A stretch of DNA of 45,684 bases from CAYWVO01 sp964461835 (GTDB lineage Bacteria > Zixibacteria > MSB-5A5 > WJJR01 > JAJRUJ01). Each line of letters begins with the position of its first letter. The stretch's first letter is position 1. The DNA lies in contig CAYWVO010000027.1 of NCBI GenBank assembly GCA_964461835.1, positions 1-45,684 of the forward strand, written 5' to 3'. The translations under genes were made by a program, and so were the position numbers. The notes under the pieces are model-generated. The model had not been told where the DNA came from. It saw only the letters and a list, made by a program, of their open reading frames with translations, and did not search any database. Shown piece by piece: positions 14,334-21,602 of this stretch.

Positions 14334-16145
14334 ATGAAGACCATTATTATTGGCGGCGGCAAGGGATGTCGAGCATTGCTTGATCTAACGCAAGGCTCAT
14401 TTATGACCGAGCTGATGCTCGACATTCAGTGTGTAGTTGATCCCCGGCTGGACGCGAGTGGCATCACGTATGCCCGCGAGCTAGGCATCCCCACCAGCAC
14501 CGATATGCAGAAAGCGCTGTCTCATGGCGAGATTGACTTGATCATCGAGTTGACCGGGCAGGACCATGTGCTGGAGGAAATTCACAAACTCATGCCGACT
14601 GGGGCGAAAATTATCGACCACACGTTTGCGCATGTGTTCTGGGACCTCGTCAATGCACGCAACGAGCGGGAACGACGGCTGCGGGAGATGACCCGGCTGG
14701 AGCAGCGGGTGGAGCAGGAGAAGTTTTTCCTGCAAAACATGCTCGATAACCTGCCGGAGTTGCTGGTGGTGCTGGATACGAACCGCCGCGTCCTGCGCAT
14801 TAACCGCCCGCTTAGTGAATTTGTGGGGATCAAGCCTGAAGATGCCCGAGGCAAAACCTGTATCGAACTACTCAACGATACCCCGTTAGCCAAAAACTGC
14901 CGTGATACGTCTGCCGTGATGGATCGAGTCTTTGAAACACGGCAACCCATCTCCATGATCTGGCAAACACCCCCGCCGGACGAGATGTACTGGGAAGTCA
15001 CACGCACACCGATTCTGACGTCCGAGGGGGAGCTGCGGGCCGTATTAGGGGTCTGGCACCGCATTACCGAGGAAGTGCTGCTGCGCCGGGAACTGGAAAG
15101 CGGTGAATTACGATTTCGCAGCTTTATCGATTCAGCGCACGACTGGATTTCGATGAAAGACCTGGACGGGCGGTATATTATTGTCAACCCGGTTTGTGCC
15201 GCTGCCTTCAACCACACCCCGGAGGAATTCGTTGGACGACAGGTGGAGGAACTGCTTCCCCCGGATGTTGCCCGCATCACGAAACTCCACGATCAAGAGG
15301 TCATCCGCACCAACCGTCACCATACCTATAATGAAATTGTACCCATCGACGGCCGGGATCATCACTTTCAAGCGGTGCGGTTTCCTCTGCACGATTATCG
15401 CGGTGAAACGATCGGGGTCTGCACCATCATGCGGGACTTGACGACGGAACACGAACTGAACTCGCAGTTGATCCAGGCCTCAAAACTGGCGGCGGTCGGC
15501 CAACTCGCCGCCGGTGTAGCTCACGAAATCAACAACCCCCTCACGGGTATTTTGGCATACGCGGAGGAAATGCTCGACGAACTGGAAGAGGAAAATGAAC
15601 ACCGGGATGATATGCAGGTCATCATCCGCGAAGCGCTGCGCTGTCGCGACATCGTCCGGAATCTTCTGAATTTTGCCCGCCAGGAGGCGCCGCGCTTGGA
15701 TGACGTCAACCCGATTGAAGTAGTCGATGCGGTCCTGTCCCTGGTGAAGAAACTGCCGCAATTCCGCAATATCGCGATTACCACCCGGCTGGATGAGCAG
15801 ACGCCGGTCATTCGGTGTGATCAACACCAAATCCAGCAGGTCCTTCTGAATTTTATGCTCAACGCGGCGGAGGCGATGGAACAAAGCGGGGCAATTACTA
15901 TTTCCACCGAGTATGAACGACGGACCGACCGCTGCATCATTTCGGTGCAGGACAGTGGTCCGGGGATCCCGGAAAATTTGATCGATAAAATTTTTGAGCC
16001 GTTCTTCTCAACCAAGGGCACCAATGGCCTGGGTCTGGCGGTCAGCTGGGGGATTGTTGAACGGCACGGCGGAACAATTGAAGTCGACACTCCAGAGGAA
16101 GGCGGGGCGGCGTTTCGGATTGTGTTGCCTGTCTCGGGCAGGTAA
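14334..16145 (+). CDS. Hybrid sensor histidine kinase: Rossmann-like domain + two PAS + HisKA + HATPase
   Basis: The 603-residue protein is cytosolic, with no transmembrane segments. Residues 1-100 look like an NAD(P)-binding Rossmann domain: a beta strand followed by GGGKGC, then VVDPRL and a strand DLIIELTG, as in homoserine dehydrogenase-like folds. A coiled-coil linker (about 105-135) leads to PAS1 (about 137-245) and PAS2 (about 255-370). The HisKA motif is AAGVAHEINNPLTGIL with phospho-acceptor His 397. The ATPase domain has N, G1 (DSGPGIP) and G2 (TKGTNGLGLAV) boxes. A Rossmann-like sensor fused to PAS domains suggests control by a dinucleotide or redox state, which is inference. The response regulator gene follows after 34 bases. 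Confidence 0.88.
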   Translation: MKTIIIGGGKGCRALLDLTQGSFMTELMLDIQCVVDPRLDASGITYARELGIPTSTDMQKALSHGEIDLIIELTGQDHVLEEIHKLMPTGAKIIDHTFAHVFWDLVNARNERERRLREMTRLEQRVEQEKFFLQNMLDNLPELLVVLDTNRRVLRINRPLSEFVGIKPEDARGKTCIELLNDTPLAKNCRDTSAVMDRVFETRQPISMIWQTPPPDEMYWEVTRTPILTSEGELRAVLGVWHRITEEVLLRRELESGELRFRSFIDSAHDWISMKDLDGRYIIVNPVCAAAFNHTPEEFVGRQVEELLPPDVARITKLHDQEVIRTNRHHTYNEIVPIDGRDHHFQAVRFPLHDYRGETIGVCTIMRDLTTEHELNSQLIQASKLAAVGQLAAGVAHEINNPLTGILAYAEEMLDELEEENEHRDDMQVIIREALRCRDIVRNLLNFARQEAPRLDDVNPIEVVDAVLSLVKKLPQFRNIAITTRLDEQTPVIRCDQHQIQQVLLNFMLNAAEAMEQSGAITISTEYERRTDRCIISVQDSGPGIPENLIDKIFEPFFSTKGTNGLGLAVSWGIVERHGGTIEVDTPEEGGAAFRIVLPVSGR

Positions 16146-16179
16146 GTGATATTCTGCGTATAATGAAACTGAGGTTTGT

Positions 16180-16971
16180 ATGCGGACGTTACAGGTGCTG
16201 GTTGTCGATGACGAACAGATCGTGCTCGACAGCGTGAAGAAACTACTACGCAAAGAGAACTACACTATCCACACGGCGCTTTCTGCGGCGGACGCGCTCG
16301 CCCTGATGGACGAGACGGCAATCGACATTGTCCTGGCCGATTTAATGATGCCGGAGACCGACGGGTTAGAGTTAATGAAGCTGGTGGCCGAGCGGGACGA
16401 ACACATCCCGGTGATCATGATCACCGGCTACGCGACCATTAATACCGCCTTGCAAGCCAAGCAACTGGGCGCGTTTGATTATATCGCCAAGCCGTTTTCC
16501 AAGACCGAACTCCAGGGGGTCGTGCGGCGAGCAGCGGAACTGGTTGCTGCTCGGCCAACCACCGCCACCGCCGACACAGCTGAAACCACCGAGGTGCAAT
16601 CCGGCACCGAAAAGACGAAAAAATCATTCCAGGCGGTCGGGGAAAACTCGTGGATGACCCTGGAGCAGGACGGCACGGTACTCCTCGGGGTACAGCACGC
16701 CTATCTTAGTACAATCGGTAAAATCCAGACACTCAACCTGCCGACGGTCGGGGATGAAATCCGTCAGGGGGGCGTCGTCTTGCAAATATATTCGGCGGAC
16801 TTGCGTTCGCATACGGTTCTGTCGCCCTTGACCGGCACGGTGGTTGACGTAAACAACAGGGTCCTGGACGAGCCGGAAGCCGCCCTGGAAGATCCGTATG
16901 AATCGGGCTGGCTGATCCGCCTGCAACCGTCACGTTTCGAGCAGGAGATTAAGGAACTCGGCTTATTATAA
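16180..16971 (+). CDS. Response regulator with C-terminal H-protein-like (lipoyl-fold) domain
   Basis: Residues 1-125 are a receiver domain with acidic pocket DDE (10-12), phospho-acceptor Asp 54 (VLADLMMPETDG), a conserved Thr and the KPF lysine. A low-complexity linker (Ala/Thr/Glu) follows. Residues about 150-258 resemble glycine-cleavage H protein: LGVQHAYLSTIGKIQTLNLP, VGDEIRQGG, SPLTGTVVDVN and EDPYESGWLI. The position of the lipoyl-carrying lysine (ESVKA in GcvH) reads SADLR, with no lysine, so the domain should not be lipoylated in the usual way. There is no DNA-binding domain, so output is probably by protein or ligand interaction. The gene has a GAGG site before its ATG and is cotranscribed with the histidine kinase. 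Confidence 0.85.
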   Translation: MRTLQVLVVDDEQIVLDSVKKLLRKENYTIHTALSAADALALMDETAIDIVLADLMMPETDGLELMKLVAERDEHIPVIMITGYATINTALQAKQLGAFDYIAKPFSKTELQGVVRRAAELVAARPTTATADTAETTEVQSGTEKTKKSFQAVGENSWMTLEQDGTVLLGVQHAYLSTIGKIQTLNLPTVGDEIRQGGVVLQIYSADLRSHTVLSPLTGTVVDVNNRVLDEPEAALEDPYESGWLIRLQPSRFEQEIKELGLL

Positions 16972-16987
16972 TCCCAACGAGGATGAC

Positions 16988-17827
16988 ATGATGTGTAACC
17001 GACGCACCCTACCCATTATTCTCTGCACGGTAATCCTCGGGACAGTCATCTCCTGCGCCACGACGGGACCGGGTGGCGAAAAGTCACTCATTCTTATTTC
17101 TGAAAGCCAGGAAGTTGCGCTGGGGAGGCAGGTATCCGAACAGGTCCTGGAACGGGAACGACCATTCGATGACCAACAATGGCAAGAATATCTCGACCGT
17201 GTGGGCAATCGCATTGTGCAGGTTTCTGATCGCCAGAATCTGCAATATCAATTTACGGTGCTGGAAAATGAACAAATCAATGCTTTTGCTACCCCCGGTG
17301 GGTATCTCTTCTTCTACACCGGCATCTTGCAGATGATGGATTCCGAGGATGAACTGGCGGCGGTGATGGCGCATGAGGTATCGCATGTCGTCGGTCGTCA
17401 CTCGGTGCAGGCAATTCAAACGGCGTATGGCGGTACTATCCTGGCTAATATCATCCTGGGCGACAGAATAGACGAAGAAATCGGTCAGATCACCGGCTTG
17501 GTCTTCAACCTGGCGTTACGGGGCTACAGCCGCTCCCAAGAATTTGAGGCAGATGAATATGGGTTGATTTATATGGTTGAAGCGGGATACAATCCAAACG
17601 CGATGATAACAATGTTCGAAAAACTTGCCGCGATGGAAAACGGCGAACGCAATGTGTTCGAAAACCTCGCCGCCACCCATCCGGAGACCAGCGCCCGCAT
17701 TGCACGTATGAAAGAACAAATCGCCACCATGCCGCAGGAAGTGACCCGGCAGGCGATTGAACAACGACTATACCAGCAGATGAAAGAACGATTGCCGGCT
17801 CCGCGGCCTTCTGAGCCTGAGGGATAA
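16988..17827 (+). CDS. M48-family metalloprotease lipoprotein
   Basis: The 279-residue precursor has a lipobox VISC (Cys 23), indicating lipid anchoring in the envelope. The zinc site is HEVSH (His 129, Glu 130, His 133) with a third ligand in FEADEYG about 60 residues on. The segment FATPGGYLFFYTGIL before HEVSH is typical of the BepA/YggG (LoiP) periplasmic M48 proteases that police outer-membrane protein assembly. The C-terminal extension is helical and polar, without TPRs, so it is closer to LoiP than BepA. It starts 16 bases after the response regulator and ends in a terminator, so it appears to be the last gene of the signalling operon. Confidence 0.9.
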   Translation: MMCNRRTLPIILCTVILGTVISCATTGPGGEKSLILISESQEVALGRQVSEQVLERERPFDDQQWQEYLDRVGNRIVQVSDRQNLQYQFTVLENEQINAFATPGGYLFFYTGILQMMDSEDELAAVMAHEVSHVVGRHSVQAIQTAYGGTILANIILGDRIDEEIGQITGLVFNLALRGYSRSQEFEADEYGLIYMVEAGYNPNAMITMFEKLAAMENGERNVFENLAATHPETSARIARMKEQIATMPQEVTRQAIEQRLYQQMKERLPAPRPSEPEG

Positions 17828-17867
17828 GAAATGCGCGAACCGCTCTCACCACGGTCCGAGGATAACG

Positions 17868-17902
17868 AAAACGCCGCAGAGGTCATTTCTCTGCGGCGTT
17901 CC
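17868..17902. terminator. Bidirectional terminator between convergent genes
   Basis: AACGCCGCAGAG (17870-17881) and CTCTGCGGCGTT (17889-17900) form a perfect 12-bp stem with a 7-base loop. It lies between the M48 gene and the convergent barrel gene. Confidence 0.7.
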
Positions 17903-17924
17903 GTTCCCCTACCCCATAATTGGC

Positions 17925-18992
17925 TTAATTTACCGCAATTGACGTTCGCAGATTGACGATATAATCAGAGGTCAACTGAAGTTCGTTGAATTCCTGATAC
18001 AAGGGGACCTGCATGGTCGCCTGCACCGATACGCCGTGCCCGGCATCATAGACCAGCGACGGAGCTCCGGTCAACAGGCGGGCGCCGCGATTGGTGACGT
18101 ATTCGCCTTGATTTTTGTCCCGACCCAGGTAGGTGAAATTAAACTGGTTAATCAATTCCAGTCTTTTGGACAGACGATAGGAGAAATATGCCGTACCCAC
18201 GATTTCGTTGCCCCACTCGTAGTGGTAAATATTTTCCTGTGAGGACATCCGGAACAAACCGGAAAAGCCCCACCCAAGCCGATAGTAGCGATGGTAAAAC
18301 AGCAGACCGACGATAGGATCCATCGTCCCACTGCCGACTTGTAAATCATCCGGAATGCGGCGACCGAAATCATCGACTGCGTCATTTCTCCCGGTGGGCA
18401 GACGCACTCCGAGCGCCAACGCCAGCACCGGCCCCTGCCGCTTTCCGGCATAAAACTGCTCTTCATCATCCCAGTAATTATCATAATCGTCCGGAGACGC
18501 CGGATAGTATTCATCGCCGAAGCGCAGCAAATCGCCGAAGTTTACGCGGAAGTAGCTCATCACGATAACATCACCCATCCCCCGTGCTCCACGACGATAG
18601 CTGAAGGGCCGCGGGGTTTCATCCGAAAGCCCCAGAATCACTGTTGAATCGGCCATGCGCGTATTTTGGATATCCTCGAAGGGGACCAACACCGAAAGCG
18701 AAATGTATTCGGATAATCCGTACATGGCCTCCATGGTTAAGGTGTTACTGGAGGTGAACATGTAATCAGTATTAGGATGTGGCTCGCCACCCAGGCGCGC
18801 ATCCTCCAACATTTCATACTCATAGCCAAAGGCAACGGTGAATTTGCCCGGTTCGGCAATTAAATATGTTTCCTTGGCGATATTCTCCGTGGGTAACGTC
18901 ATCCGACGCGGTCCAATCTCCGCGGCAGCAACGGCTGTGAAACAGATCACAGCGCAGATACCGAGAGCAATACTACGATTCATACATCCCAT
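17925..18992 (-). CDS. Putative outer-membrane beta-barrel protein
   Basis: The 355-residue precursor has a signal peptide ending near residue 24 (VAAAE). The mature part is built of amphipathic strands with aromatic girdles: FTVAFGYEYEM, YISLSVLVPFED, VLALALGVRLPTGRND, YRLGWGFSGLFRM and RLELINQFNFTYLG. The GVRLPTG segment is common in barrel proteins of the transporter/MetA-like phenol-degradation family, but I cannot name it. The start at 18992 is preceded by AGGAGA at good spacing. It is transcribed alone and converges with the M48 operon at a shared terminator. Confidence 0.65.
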   Translation of the reverse strand: MGCMNRSIALGICAVICFTAVAAAEIGPRRMTLPTENIAKETYLIAEPGKFTVAFGYEYEMLEDARLGGEPHPNTDYMFTSSNTLTMEAMYGLSEYISLSVLVPFEDIQNTRMADSTVILGLSDETPRPFSYRRGARGMGDVIVMSYFRVNFGDLLRFGDEYYPASPDDYDNYWDDEEQFYAGKRQGPVLALALGVRLPTGRNDAVDDFGRRIPDDLQVGSGTMDPIVGLLFYHRYYRLGWGFSGLFRMSSQENIYHYEWGNEIVGTAYFSYRLSKRLELINQFNFTYLGRDKNQGEYVTNRGARLLTGAPSLVYDAGHGVSVQATMQVPLYQEFNELQLTSDYIVNLRTSIAVN

Positions 18993-19091
18993 GTTCGATC
19001 TCCTCTGTCGGGCAACTTGAGGCCCGTATACGGCTTATCGGGTTAGATCGGCCCGTTCCTCCAGCCCATTCGATTCATCGGTCACCCGCGC

Positions 19092-19109
19092 TAGGGGTTT
19101 AGCCCCCTA
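19092..19109. other. Short hairpin in the divergent intergenic region
   Basis: TAGGGG and CCCCTA pair around six bases. It lies between the minus-strand barrel gene and the plus-strand secreted-protein gene. I see no clear role. Confidence 0.25.
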
Positions 19110-19250
19110 CCGGCACATTTTCGGCCAAAAAGCGCCCTGCGGGAACTCTGGTAGTGCTTTCGCGTACAGAGATATGAAATAAGGGGAAAAGTTCATTGAA
19201 TGTCGGGCCCGGATTCGTTTACTACAAAGGATAATCGGAGGGAGGAACAT

Positions 19251-20042
19251 ATGATTCGATTGCGGGTTTTGTTGCTTGTGGGTGCGGTGGTATGCCTTGG
19301 CATCGCTACCGGTGCAATCGCCAAAGAAAAGACGGCTGAAGTCGACGGAGAGGTACTGACCGACAAAATTTATGAGTACACCTTCACCAAGAACGAGAAC
19401 TGGAAATTCAAGGTACTTAAAGAGGAACCAGAGGAACCCCGATTTCTGCGTTTCGAGTTTACCAAGGCCGCCTACCAGATGCCGCCCAAACGCGCCTTCT
19501 CACCGGAAACGTGGACCGTTACGTTTGGCGGTTTTTTCGTCGATACCACCAGCCTGACCGCCCAGCAATTCGCCGATGAGGTGGTCCAGGGTGAATGGAA
19601 TGAGGATCAACGCAAAGCGATTGCGAAAAAGTTCGACCTGTTGCGTGACGGCGAATTGAATGAAGTGCTGGATGTGCAAATTGGAGCGCTGGGGATGGGT
19701 CTGTGCATGACCTACAGCGAGGAATATGATGTGCAGATCCGCGACCGGCTCGGTGATTACGACGTCATAACCGACCGGCTCATCGGCGATCTTTATTTCA
19801 CGGTTTTTGGCGGGAGGGTGTACGGGCTTTATTTCGTGTCCGAACGCGCCGATTACCGATTGTGCCGTACGGATATTCGACGCATGATTGACAGCATTTC
19901 TTTCGTGAAAGAAGAGACAGCAGCCGACTCTACTATCGTCGATTCTGTTGCCGTCGATACGGCTGGGGTCGATTCGGCTGCCGTCGATTCCGCTGCCACC
20001 AAGACATCGTCCTCCGAATCCACCGAGGAAGATGAACAGTAA
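19251..20042 (+). CDS. Secreted hypothetical protein with Val-Asp-Ser tail repeats
   Basis: The 263-residue precursor has a clear signal peptide (hydrophobic core LLLVGAVVCLGIATGAIA, cleavage after about residue 25). The middle is a mixed alpha/beta domain without motifs I recognise. The C-terminus is an acidic low-complexity tail in which VDSAA-type pentapeptides repeat four times, ending in a Ser/Glu stretch. I start at the ATG at 19251 because GGAGGGAGG sits just upstream. An earlier in-frame ATG would precede the signal peptide by 17 polar residues. It stands alone between a barrel gene and the convergent HU cluster. Confidence 0.7.
   Translation: MIRLRVLLLVGAVVCLGIATGAIAKEKTAEVDGEVLTDKIYEYTFTKNENWKFKVLKEEPEEPRFLRFEFTKAAYQMPPKRAFSPETWTVTFGGFFVDTTSLTAQQFADEVVQGEWNEDQRKAIAKKFDLLRDGELNEVLDVQIGALGMGLCMTYSEEYDVQIRDRLGDYDVITDRLIGDLYFTVFGGRVYGLYFVSERADYRLCRTDIRRMIDSISFVKEETAADSTIVDSVAVDTAGVDSAAVDSAATKTSSSESTEEDEQ
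19938..19997 (+). repeat. Four tandem 15-bp repeats inside the secreted-protein gene
   Basis: Four in-frame units beginning GTCGAT encode VDSVA, VDTAG, VDSAA and VDSAA. Being in multiples of three, changes in copy number would keep the frame. Confidence 0.7.
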
Positions 20043-20069
20043 GGTGGAGTAAGGCTCAGACAACTGCGT

Positions 20070-20093
20070 TTGATCATTCCGACGAATGATCAA
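20070..20093 (+). terminator. Possible terminator of the secreted-protein gene
   Basis: TTGATCATT (20070-20078) and AATGATCAA (20085-20093) pair perfectly around six bases, followed by AAGGTTTT. The stem is AT-rich, so strength is uncertain. Confidence 0.4.
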
Positions 20094-20106
20094 AAGGTTT
20101 TGGTAC

Positions 20107-20134
20107 AAAAAAAGCAGGGCCGGGAAGCCCTGCT
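20107..20134 (-). terminator. Intrinsic terminator of the sppA-HU-basic protein cluster
   Basis: On the minus strand AGCAGGGC and GCCCTGCT pair around six bases, followed by seven T residues. It lies about 75 bases beyond the small basic-protein gene. Confidence 0.85.
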
Positions 20135-20207
20135 CATTCCCGTCGTACCGACCCAGGTCTTGCAGAATCAGTGCGCGCGCGACCGTATCACACAGGATCA
20201 ACAGCGG

Positions 20208-20303
20208 TTAGCGATTTTTCTTTTTATGTCGATCTTTCCGGAGCCGCTTTTTACGTTTGTGTGTCTTGATCTTCTGTCGTTTCCGTTTCTTGCCCGAGGG
20301 CAT
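20208..20303 (-). CDS. AURKAIP1/COX24-domain small basic protein (bS22-like), 31 aa
   Basis: A tiny gene: ATG at 20301-20303 (minus), stop at 20208-20210, preceded by GGAGGG. The 31-residue product starts MPSGKKRKRQKIKTHKRKKR and is more than half Lys/Arg, with no acidic stretch. The pattern MPSGKKRKR..K..THKRKKR is that of the AURKAIP1/COX24 domain proteins annotated in Bacteroidota and relatives. These are related to the mycobacterial ribosomal protein bS22, which sits in the small subunit. It lies 17 bases after the HU stop and before a strong terminator, so it is cotranscribed with HU. Ribosome association is inference from the family. Confidence 0.85.
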   Translation of the reverse strand: MPSGKKRKRQKIKTHKRKKRLRKDRHKKKNR

Positions 20304-20320
20304 CGACCCTCCTACCTTCG

Positions 20321-20608
20321 CTAGTCGATCGGTTGCCGAATAATCAGATTCTTAAACTCGTTCGACGGTTTAAAGACCGGTACTTTCCGATCCGGAACCG
20401 GGACCTCCTCGCCGGTTCGCGGATTTCGCGCCTTCCGCGCTTTCCGTAATTTCACTTTAAACGTCCCGAAGCCCCGAATTTCGATATTATTTCCGGCCTC
20501 CAGGCTCTTTTTTATCGCCTCCAAAAACGCATCGACAGTAACAGCTACGTCCGTCCGTGTCAAGCCCGTTTTCGCGGCACACATTTCGACCAGGTCGGCC
20601 TTGGTCAT
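20321..20608 (-). CDS. HU/IHF-family DNA-binding protein
   Basis: The 95-residue product is a standard HU-type nucleoid protein. It has an N-terminal helical dimerisation part (MTKADLVEMCAAKTGLTRTD), the GFGTFKVKLRKARKARNPRTG hairpin region and the C-terminal helix. The DNA-inserting proline lies in the RNPRTGEEV loop. The PVFKPSNEFKN ending is typical of this family. A GGAGGG ribosome-binding site precedes the ATG. It lies between sppA and the small basic-protein gene, all on the minus strand, and probably shares their transcript. Confidence 0.95.
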   Translation of the reverse strand: MTKADLVEMCAAKTGLTRTDVAVTVDAFLEAIKKSLEAGNNIEIRGFGTFKVKLRKARKARNPRTGEEVPVPDRKVPVFKPSNEFKNLIIRQPID

Positions 20609-20678
20609 CCTGACCCTCCTTATTCATTGACCAATTTTCTTGATTTTCCCGCTATCCTCCAGGGGTGCCGGTGCTCCC

Positions 20679-21578
20679 CTACCGATAGAGAAACATCAGT
20701 CGTGGCCCGGCGAACTGATCGGGGTCGACACCGGGAACGTAGCCCAAGATGGTTCGTCCAAGCAAATCCCAGATCGTCGCCCGTCGCCGAGGAATTTCTT
20801 TCACCGTGCGTGGTGGCGTGTCCAATCCTGCCATCTCGGCAGCGATATTCAGCGCGTCATCCATGTCACCCAACACATCCACCAGGTCTCTCTGCCACGC
20901 CTGTCTACCCGTATATATCCGTCCGTCGGCCAGCGGTCTGACGGAGTCGATTTCCATATCTCTGCCGATGGCAACAACTTCCAAAAATTGCTCGTAGGAG
21001 TCATCAATCACCGATTGCAGGTGCGCCAGTTCTTTCTCTGTTGGGTCATGCCAGGGCGACCCGACCGCTTTTAACTCACCCGATTTAATCGTATGCGATT
21101 CAATGCCTACCTTTTTGGCTAATTCCTCCCAGGTCTGGTATTCGATGATTACGCCGATTGATCCGGTAAGCGTTCCCGGATTAGCCACGACCGTATCGGC
21201 AGCCATGGCGATATAGTAGCCACCCGAGGCCGCGACGGTGCCCATGGAGACCACGATAATCTTGCCATCCTCCCGTGCCCGCAGGAGTTGCGAGTAGATT
21301 TCCTGCGAGGCCGCGACCCCGCCGCCAGGTGAATTAATCCGCAAGAGGATTGCCGGAATTGAACCATCGTCGGCGTATTTCTTGATCTGCCGGACCACAT
21401 CCTTGGAAGAGTAAATCGGCCCGGCAACATCGATAATCGCCACCCGCTCCCCAAGTGTCGGAAATGCCAGCTCACCTTCGGTGCTGATGCCCATCAGGGC
21501 AACTACCACGAAGAAGACAAATCCCACAAAGGCAAAGAGGATAAATGCCCCGATGATTATGTCGCGTCGTTTAGCCAT
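20679..21578 (-). CDS. sppA: Signal peptide peptidase SppA (short form)
   Basis: The 299-residue protein has an N-terminal transmembrane helix (about residues 6-32) and one S49 peptidase domain. The short bacterial SppA forms of this type assemble as octamers outside the membrane and clear cleaved signal peptides. Catalytic serine is in GTVAASGGYYIA and the general-base lysine in SGELKAVGSPW. INSPGGGVAAS lines the active-site groove. The ATG at 21578 gives the canonical start MAKRRD; an in-frame TTG five codons upstream is less likely. It starts 24 bases after the MltD stop, so the two are likely an operon. Confidence 0.93.
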   Translation of the reverse strand: MAKRRDIIIGAFILFAFVGFVFFVVVALMGISTEGELAFPTLGERVAIIDVAGPIYSSKDVVRQIKKYADDGSIPAILLRINSPGGGVAASQEIYSQLLRAREDGKIIVVSMGTVAASGGYYIAMAADTVVANPGTLTGSIGVIIEYQTWEELAKKVGIESHTIKSGELKAVGSPWHDPTEKELAHLQSVIDDSYEQFLEVVAIGRDMEIDSVRPLADGRIYTGRQAWQRDLVDVLGDMDDALNIAAEMAGLDTPPRTVKEIPRRRATIWDLLGRTILGYVPGVDPDQFAGPRLMFLYR

Positions 21579-21602
21579 CCGCCCTTCAACCAACCAATCT
21601 GC

